The notes below the pieces were generated by a model. The model saw only the letters and a program-made list of their open reading frames with translations, ran no database searches and was not told where the DNA came from. A program made the translations under genes and the position numbers. A stretch of 64,000 nucleotides of DNA from positions 186,001-250,000 of the forward strand of contig NZ_JARLTC010000007.1 of the NCBI RefSeq assembly GCF_029382225.1. The letters are read 5' to 3'. Each line of letters opens with the position of its first letter. Positions within the stretch are counted from its first letter, which is position 1. Origin of the DNA: Spongiactinospora sp. TRM90649 (GTDB lineage: Bacteria; Actinomycetota; Actinomycetes; Streptosporangiales; Streptosporangiaceae). Of this stretch, positions 41,428 to 50,701 are shown piece by piece.

Positions 41428-43561
41428 GCGCCATCGCCGGGATCGCCACCCCCGAGTCGTTGAGCAGGAAGCCCGCGAGCGCGCAGGTCAGCACCCCGAA
41501 CAGGGCGGCGCGCAGGCTGGGCGCGCGGGCGTAGACGAGTTCGAGCGCCGAGGCGCCCCAGTTCGACGGCCTGGCCAGCACCAGGAAGAGGAACGCCAGG
41601 GCGGCCAGCGACAGGATCGTCAGCGGCAGGTTGCCCAGGGTGCCGATCATGGCGCTCAGCTTGCGGCCGAGGACCGGCCACGCCTCGCCGTCCAGGACCT
41701 GCTGGAAGAACGCGCCCAGGTGGGTGCGGCGGTCGGCGGGCCGCCGCCAGTCGATGAACGCGATCAGCGTGAGCAGCACGGCGGCGCCCGCGCCGGTCAG
41801 GAGCAGCCGGCGGGCCGTCACCTTGCGGCCGGACAGCAGGATCAGGAACACCGCGACCCCCGCGACGAACGCGGGCACCCCGCCGAAGTCGGCCCCCCAG
41901 GACGGCCAGCCGTCGGCGAACACCGCGAGCGCGCCGTAACCCGCGCAGAGCGCGAGCGCCAGGCGGGCCCTCCCTCGTGCGATCAGGGGGTGCGCGACGC
42001 CCGCCAGGAACATGATCGTCCCGGTGGCGAACACCGCGAAGGCGATGTTGCCGAAGCCGTAGAAGCGCCCGCCGGTGACCGGTTCGTACCCGGTCACCGC
42101 GTTGATCTGCAGCCGCGAGCCGGTCACCACGTCGAGCAGCAGGCCGAGCGAGGTGATCGCGGCCACCACGGTCAGCGGGCCGAGCACCGCCCGGCGCCAC
42201 GGCCCCGCGAAGGCCAGCCCGGTGATGGCGCAGGCGAAGCCGAGGATCGTCGTGATCAGCCCGGCCATCGGGCTGCCCAGGCTCCACCACGGCAGGAGCT
42301 GGGCCAGGAAGCTGGACACCGCCACGGACGCGCTGACCACGGCCACGACCTGCGTCGCGGCCAGGAGACGCGACCCGCCCCTGCCGCGCCGCAGGGCCAC
42401 GGCGGCGGCGGCGTAGAAGAGCACCTGGACGATGACCAGGGCGATGTAGAACGGGGTGCGGACGGTGCGGAGGACCTGGCTGGCCAGGTCGGCGTCCGCC
42501 AGCTCCTCCACGGTGACGCGGTCGGTGGACCCGGCCTGCCAGGGGCGGCCCACCAGCCCGGCGGGCGGCTCCAGCCCGGCCAGGGCCGTCGCGGTGGCGG
42601 TGAGGTCGATGATGGTGACGAGCCCGTCCTGGCGGGTGGAGGAGGCGGTGAGCCGTCCCCGGTAGGGCTCGCCGCTCGGCGACGGGCCGTGCGCGATGGC
42701 CACGTGCAGGTGGGCGGCGGTGGAGCTGTCGGAGACGCCCGCGACCAGGACGGCGGTGCCGGGCGGGAGCGCGGCCAGCAGGACGCCGATCTCGCGGTCG
42801 GCCGTGGCGACGGCGTGCTCCCTGGCCTGGGGGGTGGGCGGAATGGGTTCGCCGGAGCCGTCCACGCCGCGGTCGATCCAGGCGCGGGCGGGCTCGTCGG
42901 CCTCCATGACGATCAGGTTGTAGGAGGTGAGGTCGCCGATGGTCTGCGGGGTGGCAGCATATTTGGCGATATTTCCGGCTTTGTCGGCCGCGCCGAGGGC
43001 CGCGCCCGGCCCGATCGCCGCGACCTTTCCGCCGGAGTCCTTCACCGCCTGCCCGAGCGCGCCGATCCGCGCCCGATAGGACTGCGCGTCGTTGAACGCC
43101 AGCAGGTTGTTCCAGCCGGGGATGCGCGCCCCGCCGAAGGGGGTCGGCTCGGGCAGCGGCGGCAGGCCGCACCCGGCGCCCGGCGCCCCGGCCCGCTGGC
43201 CCGCCGAGACCGTCAGCCAGCCCGCCACCGGGCACGTGATGGCCCGGTCAGGCGGCGGGATCGCCCGCGTGGACAGCGACGCCGACGCCCCCTCGGCGGC
43301 CAGCCGCCACAGGTTCGGGGTATTGACCCGATCGATGTCCGACCACTCCAGCCCGGGCACCCCGATGACCGCCACCCGCGCGGGCCCGGACTCCGGCTTC
43401 GCGACCGCCTGGGCCGCCGCGGGCGTCAGCGCCCCCATGAGCACCACCGGCGACACGAGAGTCACCAGCAACACGAGCAGCCCCCACCGGCGCGGGGCCC
43501 GGTACGCCGTGGGGGGCGTGGGACCGGGGCCGTCGGCGGTGAGGCCGTCCGTGCGATGCAT
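41294..43561 (-). CDS. Large membrane protein with alkaline-phosphatase-like ectodomain
   Basis: This protein has 755 residues. An N-terminal signal anchor (residues ~25-50) is followed by a ~320-residue extracellular domain starting V-A-V-I-G-V-P-G-L-E-W and T-P-N-L-W-R-L-A-A-E-G-A, as in the alkaline phosphatase/sulfatase/phosphodiesterase superfamily. About ten transmembrane helices follow. Similar proteins are found in actinobacteria, but their substrate is unknown; an envelope lipid or glycopolymer phosphodiester is plausible. The ATG at 43561 has GGAGCGG seven bases upstream. It is divergent from the GT87 gene. Confidence 0.75.
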   Translation of the reverse strand: MHRTDGLTADGPGPTPPTAYRAPRRWGLLVLLVTLVSPVVLMGALTPAAAQAVAKPESGPARVAVIGVPGLEWSDIDRVNTPNLWRLAAEGASASLSTRAIPPPDRAITCPVAGWLTVSAGQRAGAPGAGCGLPPLPEPTPFGGARIPGWNNLLAFNDAQSYRARIGALGQAVKDSGGKVAAIGPGAALGAADKAGNIAKYAATPQTIGDLTSYNLIVMEADEPARAWIDRGVDGSGEPIPPTPQAREHAVATADREIGVLLAALPPGTAVLVAGVSDSSTAAHLHVAIAHGPSPSGEPYRGRLTASSTRQDGLVTIIDLTATATALAGLEPPAGLVGRPWQAGSTDRVTVEELADADLASQVLRTVRTPFYIALVIVQVLFYAAAAVALRRGRGGSRLLAATQVVAVVSASVAVSSFLAQLLPWWSLGSPMAGLITTILGFACAITGLAFAGPWRRAVLGPLTVVAAITSLGLLLDVVTGSRLQINAVTGYEPVTGGRFYGFGNIAFAVFATGTIMFLAGVAHPLIARGRARLALALCAGYGALAVFADGWPSWGADFGGVPAFVAGVAVFLILLSGRKVTARRLLLTGAGAAVLLTLIAFIDWRRPADRRTHLGAFFQQVLDGEAWPVLGRKLSAMIGTLGNLPLTILSLAALAFLFLVLARPSNWGASALELVYARAPSLRAALFGVLTCALAGFLLNDSGVAIPAMALTVAVPLTLAASVRALQLLAGPTATPTPPGRLSQPAGSTAPPAV

Positions 43562-43691
43562 GGTGATGCCGCTCCTTGCTCTCGTGCTCGTTGCTCTCGG
43601 GCTCGTTCTGGCTTGCGTGCTCTGCGTTTCCCGGGGGTGGTCCGCTTCGGCGTCCGCATCGGCCCGGGGCTCCACGGTAACCTCCCACGTC

Positions 43692-44972
43692 GTGAAGACT
43701 GGCGAGGTGCCCACGGTCGAACCCACCGCCGCGAAGGCCGTGCGGCGGTGGCGGTCATGGCTGCCCGCCGCCGCGTTCGCCGTGCTGGTCGTCGTCGCCG
43801 CGGCCGCCCCTTTGGTCGGGTACTGGTTGTTCAACGCGGACGATCAGCGGCTGGTCGATCTCGATGTGTACCGTACCGGGGGCCAGGCGGTCTTGGACGG
43901 CCGTCCGGTATACGACTTCATCACGCCCGCCCCGCAGCTACTGCCGTTCACGTACCCGCCGGTGGCGGCGCTGCTCGCCGTCCCGCTCGCGTGGATGTCC
44001 TGGGTGGAGGCGCAGTGGGTGTGGACGGCGGGCGTCTTCCTTGCCCTGGCGCTGGCCGTCCGGTACGCCTTCCGCCCGCTCCTTGAGCGCACCGGCCAGA
44101 GCCGGGATTGGGCCGCGCCGCTGCTGTTCGCCGTCCTCATGGTCGCGTGCACGTACCTGATGCCGATCCGCGACCAGGTCAGGTTCGGCCAGGTGGACAT
44201 CCTGCTGGTCGCGCTCTGCCTGGCCGACTGCCTGGCCCGCCGTCCGTGGTGGCCGCGCGGGCTGCTGATCGGGATCGCCACCGCCGTCAAGCTGACGCCC
44301 GGCGTCTTCCTGATCTACCTGCTGGTGACGAGCTGGGGCCGCGACCACGACAAGGGGCAGCGCCAGGCCCTCTACGTCGCGGTGCTCACGGCGGGGCTGC
44401 TGAGCGTCCTGCCGTTCCTGGTGATCCCGCAGGACGCCGCCCAGTTCTGGTTCTCCGCGCTGCTCGACAACGGCCGGGTGGGGGCCAACACCGCCACCAC
44501 CAACCAGTCCATGCGCGGCATGCTGCTGCGCCTGTACTGGCCGGAGCCGCTCAGCACGCTCCTGTGGGCGGCGCTTGTGGCGGTCGTCGGCTGGTACGGC
44601 TTCCGCCGCGCCAAGGAGGCGTACGCCGCCGGAGACACCCCCACGGCGGTCGCCCTTGCCGCGCTGATGGCGGTGCTGCTGTCGCCGGTCGCGTGGATCC
44701 ACCACCTGGCGTGGGTGGTCGTGGTGCTCGGCGCGCTCGTCGGCGCCGGGCGCGACCGGGTGCGCCTGCTGGTCGCGGCCGGGGTGTGGCTCTACTACGT
44801 GGTGCCCATCCCCTGGTACGGCGTGACGATCCGGGCCGCCGAGATACCTGTGGTGAGTCCCGTGATCGGCCGGATCGTGCAGAACGCCTTCGGGCTCGGG
44901 GCGCTCGGACTGGTCTGGCTGCTCGGCTCGTGGCTGCCCCGGCGCCGGGAACGCGGGCGGGCCGGTCCTTGA
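43692..44972 (+). CDS. GT87-family mannosyltransferase-like membrane protein
   Basis: The 426-residue protein has about ten transmembrane helices and D-L-D-V-Y-R-T-G-G-Q-A-V-L (after helix 1) containing the GT-C acidic residues. It resembles GT87 polyprenol-phosphate-mannose-dependent alpha-mannosyltransferases acting outside the membrane (PimE-like). I chose GTG 43692 because upstream codons are repetitive (C-T-C-G-T-G-like). A longer start at ATG 43566 is possible. It shares a divergent promoter region with the 755-residue protein. Confidence 0.8.
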   Translation: MKTGEVPTVEPTAAKAVRRWRSWLPAAAFAVLVVVAAAAPLVGYWLFNADDQRLVDLDVYRTGGQAVLDGRPVYDFITPAPQLLPFTYPPVAALLAVPLAWMSWVEAQWVWTAGVFLALALAVRYAFRPLLERTGQSRDWAAPLLFAVLMVACTYLMPIRDQVRFGQVDILLVALCLADCLARRPWWPRGLLIGIATAVKLTPGVFLIYLLVTSWGRDHDKGQRQALYVAVLTAGLLSVLPFLVIPQDAAQFWFSALLDNGRVGANTATTNQSMRGMLLRLYWPEPLSTLLWAALVAVVGWYGFRRAKEAYAAGDTPTAVALAALMAVLLSPVAWIHHLAWVVVVLGALVGAGRDRVRLLVAAGVWLYYVVPIPWYGVTIRAAEIPVVSPVIGRIVQNAFGLGALGLVWLLGSWLPRRRERGRAGP

Positions 44973-45039
44973 CGAGCTTGGACGATGGACCCTGTGGAAA
45001 TGCGCAGTCAGCACGCCGCACAGTGGCTACCCTGGTGAT

Positions 45040-45960
45040 ATGTCGAAACTCGCCTATCTGGGCCCCGAGGGCACCTTCACCGAGGAGGCCCTGCGGCTCC
45101 TGGAGCCGGAGGCCGAGCGTGTGTCGTGCCCCAATGTCCAGGCGGCGCTCGAAGCGGTCCGGCGGGGCGTGGCCGACGCCGGCGTCGTGCCGCTGGAGAA
45201 CTCCCTCGAAGGCGGCATCACCTCCACCCTCGACGAGCTGGTGCGCGGCGAGCCGCTGCTCCTCACCGCCGAGGTGCTGCTCCCCGTCCGGTTCTCGCTG
45301 CTGGCCCGTCCGGGTACCGAGATCGGCCACATCAAGCGCGTGCTGACCCACCCGGCCGCGCACACGCAGTGCCGGGGCTTCATCGCCCGTGAGCTGCCGG
45401 ACGCCGTCGTGGTCGCCTCGGCGTCCACCGCCGCCGCCGCGCAGGAGGTGTCGCTGCCCGGCTCGCCGTACGACGCGGCCATCAGCGCGCCGATCGCCGG
45501 AGAGCACTACGGCCTCATCGAGATCGCCGGCAACATCGGCGACCGCGACGACACGGTCACCCGCTTCGTGCGGGCCGCCAGGCCGGGGCCGCTGCCCGAG
45601 CCCACCGGCGCCGACCGCACCTCCCTGGTCGCCTTCCTGGGCGACGACCACCCGGGCGCGCTGCTGGAGATGCTGACCGAGTTCTCGGTGCGCGGGGTCA
45701 ACCTGTCCCGCATCGAGTCGCGCCCCACCGGCAACGGCATCGGCAGCTACTTCTTCTACTTCGACTTCGAGGGCCACGTCGCCGACGCCCGGGTGGGCGA
45801 GGCGGTCGCGGGCCTGCACCGGATCAGCGCCCACGTGCGGTTCCTGGGCAGCTACCCGCGGGCCGACGGGCTCGCGCCGCAGATCAGGCGGGGCGTGGCC
45901 GACACCGACTTCGACGAGGCGGGCCGGTGGCTGGCCAAGGTCCGCGAGGGCCTGGTCTGA
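45040..45960 (+). CDS. pheA: Prephenate dehydratase
   Basis: This 306-residue monofunctional enzyme converts prephenate to phenylpyruvate in phenylalanine synthesis. It begins L-A-Y-L-G-P-E-G-T-F-T-E and has the catalytic T-R-F motif (D-D-T-V-T-R-F). A C-terminal ACT domain with E-S-R-P senses phenylalanine for feedback control. It lies 85 bases upstream of serS, as in many actinomycetes. Confidence 0.95.
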   Translation: MSKLAYLGPEGTFTEEALRLLEPEAERVSCPNVQAALEAVRRGVADAGVVPLENSLEGGITSTLDELVRGEPLLLTAEVLLPVRFSLLARPGTEIGHIKRVLTHPAAHTQCRGFIARELPDAVVVASASTAAAAQEVSLPGSPYDAAISAPIAGEHYGLIEIAGNIGDRDDTVTRFVRAARPGPLPEPTGADRTSLVAFLGDDHPGALLEMLTEFSVRGVNLSRIESRPTGNGIGSYFFYFDFEGHVADARVGEAVAGLHRISAHVRFLGSYPRADGLAPQIRRGVADTDFDEAGRWLAKVREGLV

Positions 45961-46045
45961 GCGCAGGCCCTTCGCGAGCACCGAGCGCCGGGTGAGGGGC
46001 TCGGCGGCACGTAGGGCGGTGTTCCGGCCCCGGTAGCCTTTTCCT

Positions 46046-47311
46046 GTGATCGACCTGCGAACCCTTCGTGAAGACCCCGACCGCTTGCGGGCGTCGCAGC
46101 GCGCGCGCGGTGAAGACGACTCCGTCGTCGACACCCTTCTCGACCTCGACGCCCGCCGTCGTGCCGCGCTCGGCTCCTACGAGAGCCTGCGCTCCGAGCA
46201 GAAGTCCGTGGGCAGGTCGGTGTCCGCCGCGTCGGGCGAGGAGAAGGCGGAGCTGCTGGGCCGGGCCAAGGAGCTCGCCGCGCGGGTCAGGGCGGCCGAG
46301 GGCGAGGCCGAGCGCCTCGCCGCCGAACTCGACGCCGTGGTCGAGGGCGTGCCCAACATCGTCGACGACGCCGCCCCGCACGGCGGCGAGGAAGACTACG
46401 TCGTGCTGGAGGAGGTCGGCGAGCCGACGTCCTTCGACTTCGAACCGCGCGACCACCTGGAGCTGGGCGAGCGGCTCGGCGCCATCGACGTGGAGCGCGG
46501 GGCCAAGGTCTCCGGCGCGCGGTTCTACTTCCTGCGCGGCGTCGGCGCGCGGCTCCAGCTCGGCCTGCTCACCATGGCCATGAACCAGGCGGTCGAGCAC
46601 GGCTTCATCCCGATGATCACCCCGGTGCTGGTGAAGCCGGAGGCCATGCGGGGCACCGGCTTCCAGGTCGCGCATGACAAGGAGATCTACCGCCTCCCCG
46701 ACGACGACCTCTACCTGGTCGGCACCTCGGAGGTACCGCTCGCCGCCTACCACGCCGACGAGATCCTCGACGGCGCGGCGCTGCCCCTGCGCTACGCGGG
46801 CTGGTCGTCCTGCTTCCGCCGTGAGGCGGGCTCGTACGGCAAGGACACCCGGGGCATCATCCGCGTCCACCAGTTCGACAAGGTGGAGATGTTCTCCTAC
46901 TGCCGTCCCGAGGACGCGCCGGAGGAGCACCTGCGGCTGCTCGCCTGGGAGAAGGAGATGCTGGCCAAGGTGGAGCTGCCGTACCGGGTGATCGACACCG
47001 CGGCGGGCGACCTCGGCACCTCGGCGGCCCGCAAGTTCGACTGCGAGGCGTGGATCCCCTCCCAGTGCCGCTACCGCGAGGTCACCTCGACCTCCAACTG
47101 CACGGAGTTCCAGTCGCGCCGCCTCGGGGTGCGCTTCCGCGACAAGGATGGCGGGCCCCGGCCGGTCGCCACGCTGAACGGCACCCTGGCCACCACCCGC
47201 TGGATCGTGGCCATCCTGGAGAACCACCAGCGTTCCGACGGCTCCGTGGTCGTTCCGGCCGCGCTGCGCCCCTACGTGGGGCTCGACGTCCTCGAACCGG
47301 CGAGGGGATAG
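46046..47311 (+). CDS. serS: Seryl-tRNA synthetase
   Basis: This 421-residue class II synthetase has an N-terminal coiled-coil arm (residues ~30-100) that grips the long variable arm of tRNA-Ser, followed by the catalytic core with T-S-E, F-R-R-E-A-G-S and E-x-x-S-x-S-N-C-x-x-F-Q-S-R-R. It starts at GTG 46046 (V-I-D-L-R). A tRNA-Ser gene lies 5.7 kb downstream. Confidence 0.96.
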   Translation: MIDLRTLREDPDRLRASQRARGEDDSVVDTLLDLDARRRAALGSYESLRSEQKSVGRSVSAASGEEKAELLGRAKELAARVRAAEGEAERLAAELDAVVEGVPNIVDDAAPHGGEEDYVVLEEVGEPTSFDFEPRDHLELGERLGAIDVERGAKVSGARFYFLRGVGARLQLGLLTMAMNQAVEHGFIPMITPVLVKPEAMRGTGFQVAHDKEIYRLPDDDLYLVGTSEVPLAAYHADEILDGAALPLRYAGWSSCFRREAGSYGKDTRGIIRVHQFDKVEMFSYCRPEDAPEEHLRLLAWEKEMLAKVELPYRVIDTAAGDLGTSAARKFDCEAWIPSQCRYREVTSTSNCTEFQSRRLGVRFRDKDGGPRPVATLNGTLATTRWIVAILENHQRSDGSVVVPAALRPYVGLDVLEPARG

Positions 47312-47769
47312 CGCGAAACAGATAGGGCAACCGGGATGGCCTTCTCCGGCCTTCTCTGGGCTTCTTCTGGCTTCTCCGGGCTTTGGCGAGCGTTCACGGT
47401 GCGTTTCCTCGGTCGCTTCCTGGTGACATCCAGCACGCCTTCCTGTACGACCCGGAATCGCCCGACAGCGCTTCGTAACCGGCAGTCGCGGGCCCAGTTG
47501 CCATGCGCGGGCTTCAGGTCGTCCCCACGGCTTGTTTTGGTCCGCGCGATACTCCCGGATCCCTTTAGGGGCGTGGAGGGCTCAGCGGCCATTTCAGCCC
47601 CTTCGGGAAGGGCTCCGGCGGAGGGGTGAGCGTGATTGGCGAGACGATAGGCCGATAGCGACCGGCCGAACAATCGTCTGATTAGAGTGACGGGAGTTTT
47701 GCCCTTTGACGCGCGAAAGGCGAGGTTCGCTTTGAGCGAACCTCGCCTTTTACGGCGAAGCCGGTGACC
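47312..47769. other. Convergent intergenic region
   Basis: About 460 bases hold no convincing ORF. Bases 47339-47383 have four imperfect copies of GGCTTCTCCGG-type sequence. The terminator at 47716-47750 lies at the right end. Confidence 0.5.
47716..47750 (-). terminator. Bidirectional terminator of the cold-shock gene
   Basis: A perfect 15-base inverted repeat AAAGGCGAGGTTCGC / GCGAACCTCGCCTTT has a five-base loop. The A/T-ended arms give a T tract on both strands. It stands 19 bases after the cold-shock stop and can also stop serS transcripts. Confidence 0.88.
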
Positions 47770-47973
47770 TCAGAGAGCGCGCACCTGCGAAGCCTGCGGG
47801 CCCTTCTGCCCCTGCGTGATCTCGAACTCGACCCGCTGGCCGTCCTCAAGGCTGCGGTAGCCGTTGCCGACGATCTCGGAGTAGTGCACGAAAACGTCGG
47901 GCGCGCCGCCGTCCGGTGCGATGAAGCCGAAGCCCTTCTCAGCGTTGAACCACTTGACGGTTCCCTGAGCCAT
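47770..47973 (-). CDS. Cold-shock domain protein
   Basis: A 67-residue OB-fold protein with RNP1 K-G-F-G-F-I and RNP2 V-F-V-H-Y. It binds single-stranded RNA as a chaperone. The start is ATG 47973 with GGGAGAGC in front. The ~220-base leader up to the divergent HAD gene is AT-richer and has a hairpin around 48003-48032. This is typical of cold-shock 5' leaders. Confidence 0.96.
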   Translation of the reverse strand: MAQGTVKWFNAEKGFGFIAPDGGAPDVFVHYSEIVGNGYRSLEDGQRVEFEITQGQKGPQASQVRAL

Positions 47974-48193
47974 TAAAGCTCTCCCTCAGGATGATGAAAC
48001 TTGGGATCCACACCTCGTGAATCCCGGTGTGTCGTACATCGCAGCCCCGGGGTGGCTCAGACAGTCAAGCTGGTATTCACAACGGGATCAGCTAATACAA
48101 CGTCAACACATCTAACACCATCTGGGGCCGTGGTGTTCCCGCCATCGCAAAGTTTCCTCGTTGAGGCTCGTAGCGGGCAGACTGTAACGTGTT

Positions 48194-49003
48194 ATGACTA
48201 GACCCCGGCTCGTCGCCACCGACCTCGATGGCACCGCACTGCGCACTGATGGAACCATTTCCCCGCGAACGGCCACCGCCTTCGCGCGGGTCGAACAGGC
48301 GGGCGCTCTGCTCGTCTTCGTCACCGGCCGGCCGCCGCGCTGGATGAGCGGTGTGGCGGGCGCCGTCCACCACCGCGGACTGGCGATCTGCGCCAATGGC
48401 GCACTCGTCTACGACCTGCACACAGAGGTGGTCGTGGAATCACACCTGATCGACCCGGACGTCCTCGCCGAGGTCGTGCGCGCGCTGCGCGGCGATATGC
48501 CGGGACTGTCGTTTTGCGCGGAATACGCGGGCGGATACGCGCGCGAGTCGGGCTTCGAGCCCGACGGAAGGGACGGCGGGGCCGGCGGAGGCGCCCACGG
48601 CGGCCCTGAGACGCTGCTCACGCGGCCGTGCGCCAAGCTGCTGGCCCAGGACCTCACCGTGGCCCCCGACCACCTGCTGTCGGCCGTACACGGGGTCGTG
48701 GGCCATCTGGTCACCGCGACGCACTCCAGCGGCGGCGACGGGATCATCGAGATGAGCGCCAGGGACGTCACCAAGGCGTCGGCGCTCGCCACGCTCGCGG
48801 GCCGGCACGGCATCACCGCCGACCAGGCGGTGGCGTTCGGCGACATGCCCAACGACCTGCCCATGCTCGCGTGGGCCGGCACGTCGTACGCCGTGGCCAA
48901 CGCGCACCCGGGCGTGCTGGCCGCCGTCGATCACGTGACGGCGGCCAACGACGACGATGGCGTCGCGGTCGTCCTGGAAAGGCTCTACGACGCCCCCGAG
49001 TGA
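48194..49003 (+). CDS. HAD-superfamily hydrolase, Cof type
   Basis: The 269-residue phosphatase begins R-L-V-A-T-D-L-D-G-T-A (nucleophile Asp and D-x-D-x-T) and has V-T-G-R-P-P (motif II) and F-G-D-M-P-N-D (motif IV). A C2 cap lies between them. It acts on small phosphorylated metabolites such as sugar phosphates or FMN. A glycine-rich insert (D-G-G-A-G-G-G-A-H-G-G) lies in the cap. Confidence 0.9.
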   Translation: MTRPRLVATDLDGTALRTDGTISPRTATAFARVEQAGALLVFVTGRPPRWMSGVAGAVHHRGLAICANGALVYDLHTEVVVESHLIDPDVLAEVVRALRGDMPGLSFCAEYAGGYARESGFEPDGRDGGAGGGAHGGPETLLTRPCAKLLAQDLTVAPDHLLSAVHGVVGHLVTATHSSGGDGIIEMSARDVTKASALATLAGRHGITADQAVAFGDMPNDLPMLAWAGTSYAVANAHPGVLAAVDHVTAANDDDGVAVVLERLYDAPE

Positions 49004-49042
49004 GAGCCCTTGGGGACTGGAGGATTTACAGGTGGGGAGGAC

Positions 49043-49570
49043 TTACAGGTAGGGGCCGGAGGCCCGGTGCTGCTGCTGCGACTGCTCGTCACCCTGCGGG
49101 AACCCACCGGGCAGCGCGCGGCGCATCTGCTCAAGCTGCGCCCTGGCGGCCATCTGCTGGGCGAAAAGGGTGGTCTGGATGCCGTGGAACAGGCCCTCCA
49201 GCCAGCCGACCAACTGGGCGTGCGCGACCCGCAGCTCGGCCTCGCTCGGCGGCGACTGGTCCTCGCCGTTGGTGAACGGCAGGGACAACCGCTCCAGCTC
49301 GTCCACCAGCTCCGGGGCAAGGCCGTCCTCAAGCTCCTTGATGGAGCTCTGATGGATCTCCTTCAGACGCTTGCGGCTCGCCTCGTCGAGCGGAGCGGCC
49401 CGCACTTCCTCAAGAAGCTGGCGGATCATGCTGCCGATGCGCATGACCTTCGCCGGCTGCTCCACCAACTCGGTAACCGACCGCTCGTCGGACTCGTTGT
49501 CGTCATGCTGGGCCGCGACGCCCTGAGGGCCCACGACCACGATGTGCGGGGTGCTCTCCTCAGCATTCAT
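49043..49570 (-). CDS. bpa: Bacterial proteasome activator (Bpa/PafE)
   Basis: This 175-residue protein has a helical core (M-R-I-G-S-M-I-R-Q-L-L-E-E-V to L-A-H-A-Q-L-V-G-W-L-E-G-L-F-H-G) and ends in G-P-Y-L, the short C-terminal tail that docks into the 20S proteasome pocket (G-Q-Y-L in mycobacteria). It forms a dodecameric ring that opens the gate without ATP for unfolded substrates. The start is ATG 49570. It implies that this genome encodes a 20S proteasome elsewhere. Confidence 0.93.
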   Translation of the reverse strand: MNAEESTPHIVVVGPQGVAAQHDDNESDERSVTELVEQPAKVMRIGSMIRQLLEEVRAAPLDEASRKRLKEIHQSSIKELEDGLAPELVDELERLSLPFTNGEDQSPPSEAELRVAHAQLVGWLEGLFHGIQTTLFAQQMAARAQLEQMRRALPGGFPQGDEQSQQQHRASGPYL

Positions 49571-49585
49571 GAATCTCAACCTAGC

Positions 49586-50542
49586 TCACCGGACCAGCAG
49601 GATTTTCCCGAAGTGGGAGCCTTCCTCCAGGGCGGCCTGCGCCCGCCCGGCATCCGCGAGCGGGAAGGTCGAGTCGATCACGGGACGGATCGCCCCCGCG
49701 CTGATCAACGGCCACACGTTCTCGACGACGCCACGGGTGATCACGCCCTTCTCGTCGACCGGGCGCGGACGCAGCGACGTGGCGTGGACCGCGCCGCGCT
49801 TGGACAGGAGCCGCCTCAGGTCCAGCTCGCCCTTGGCGCCCCCCTGCAGCCCGATCACCACGATCCGGCCGCCGGTGTTGAGCGCCTTGACGTTGCCCGG
49901 CAGGTACTTGCCGCCGATGATGTCGAGGATCACATCGGCCCTGACCGACTCGGCGAAGTCGGCCGTCCGGTAGTTGACGCCCTCGTCCGCGCCCAGTTCA
50001 AGGCACCTGGCCAGCTTCTCCTCCGAGCCCGCGGTGACCACGACGCGCGAGCCGTACGCCTTGGCGAGCTGGACGGCCAGCGTGCCGATCCCGCTGGCCC
50101 CGCCGTGCACCAGCAGCGTCTCGCCCCGGCGCAGCCGGGCGGTCATGAACACGTTGGACCACACCGTGCACGCCACCTCGGGCAGCGCGGCGGCCTCCAC
50201 CAGCGAGACGCGCTCCGGCACCGGCATGAGCTGCTCCCACGGGACCGCGACCCGCTCGGCGTAACCACCGCCCGCGAGCAGCGCGCACACCTCGTCGCCG
50301 GTCGCGTATCCCTCCACGCCCGGCCCTATCTCCGAGATGACGCCCGAGCACTCCAGGCCCGGGTACCGCGAGGCCCCGGGCGGGGGGTCGTAGAAGCCCT
50401 GGCGCTGCAGCAGGTCGGCCCGGTTGACGGCCGAGGCCACGACATCCACGATCACCTCGCCCGGCCCCGGAATCGGGTCGGGCACCTCCTGCCAGGTCAG
50501 CACGTCGGGTCCACCGGGCTTGGAGATGACAATCGCATGCAT
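49586..50542 (-). CDS. Quinone oxidoreductase-like MDR protein
   Basis: This 318-residue medium-chain reductase of the PIG3/quinone-oxidoreductase type has N-R-A-D-L-L-Q-R-Q-G, G-L-E-C-S-G-V-I and the NADPH-binding V-H-G-G-A-S-G-I-G-T. The zinc ligands of classical alcohol dehydrogenases are missing. It probably reduces quinones or enones with NADPH. It lies 15 bases upstream of bpa on the same strand, so they may be co-transcribed. Confidence 0.92.
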   Translation of the reverse strand: MHAIVISKPGGPDVLTWQEVPDPIPGPGEVIVDVVASAVNRADLLQRQGFYDPPPGASRYPGLECSGVISEIGPGVEGYATGDEVCALLAGGGYAERVAVPWEQLMPVPERVSLVEAAALPEVACTVWSNVFMTARLRRGETLLVHGGASGIGTLAVQLAKAYGSRVVVTAGSEEKLARCLELGADEGVNYRTADFAESVRADVILDIIGGKYLPGNVKALNTGGRIVVIGLQGGAKGELDLRRLLSKRGAVHATSLRPRPVDEKGVITRGVVENVWPLISAGAIRPVIDSTFPLADAGRAQAALEEGSHFGKILLVR

Positions 50543-50701
50543 GCGGCCAACCTATCGCCGCGCCCCTGGCAGGCGCCGGAGGCCCGATCCGTGACGTCGT
50601 GACGACGGGAAGTTGACCGTTGCCCTGTTGGTTGGAACGCGGGGCGATAATCTGCAATGTGTTTGCTGCACCTGATATGCCCAGCCCCTAGGGGGAAAAC
50701 G

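Noticed and set aside
47339..47383. CRISPR-like array
   Set aside because: Only four imperfect ~11-base units without spacers of regular length; a simple CT-rich repeat.
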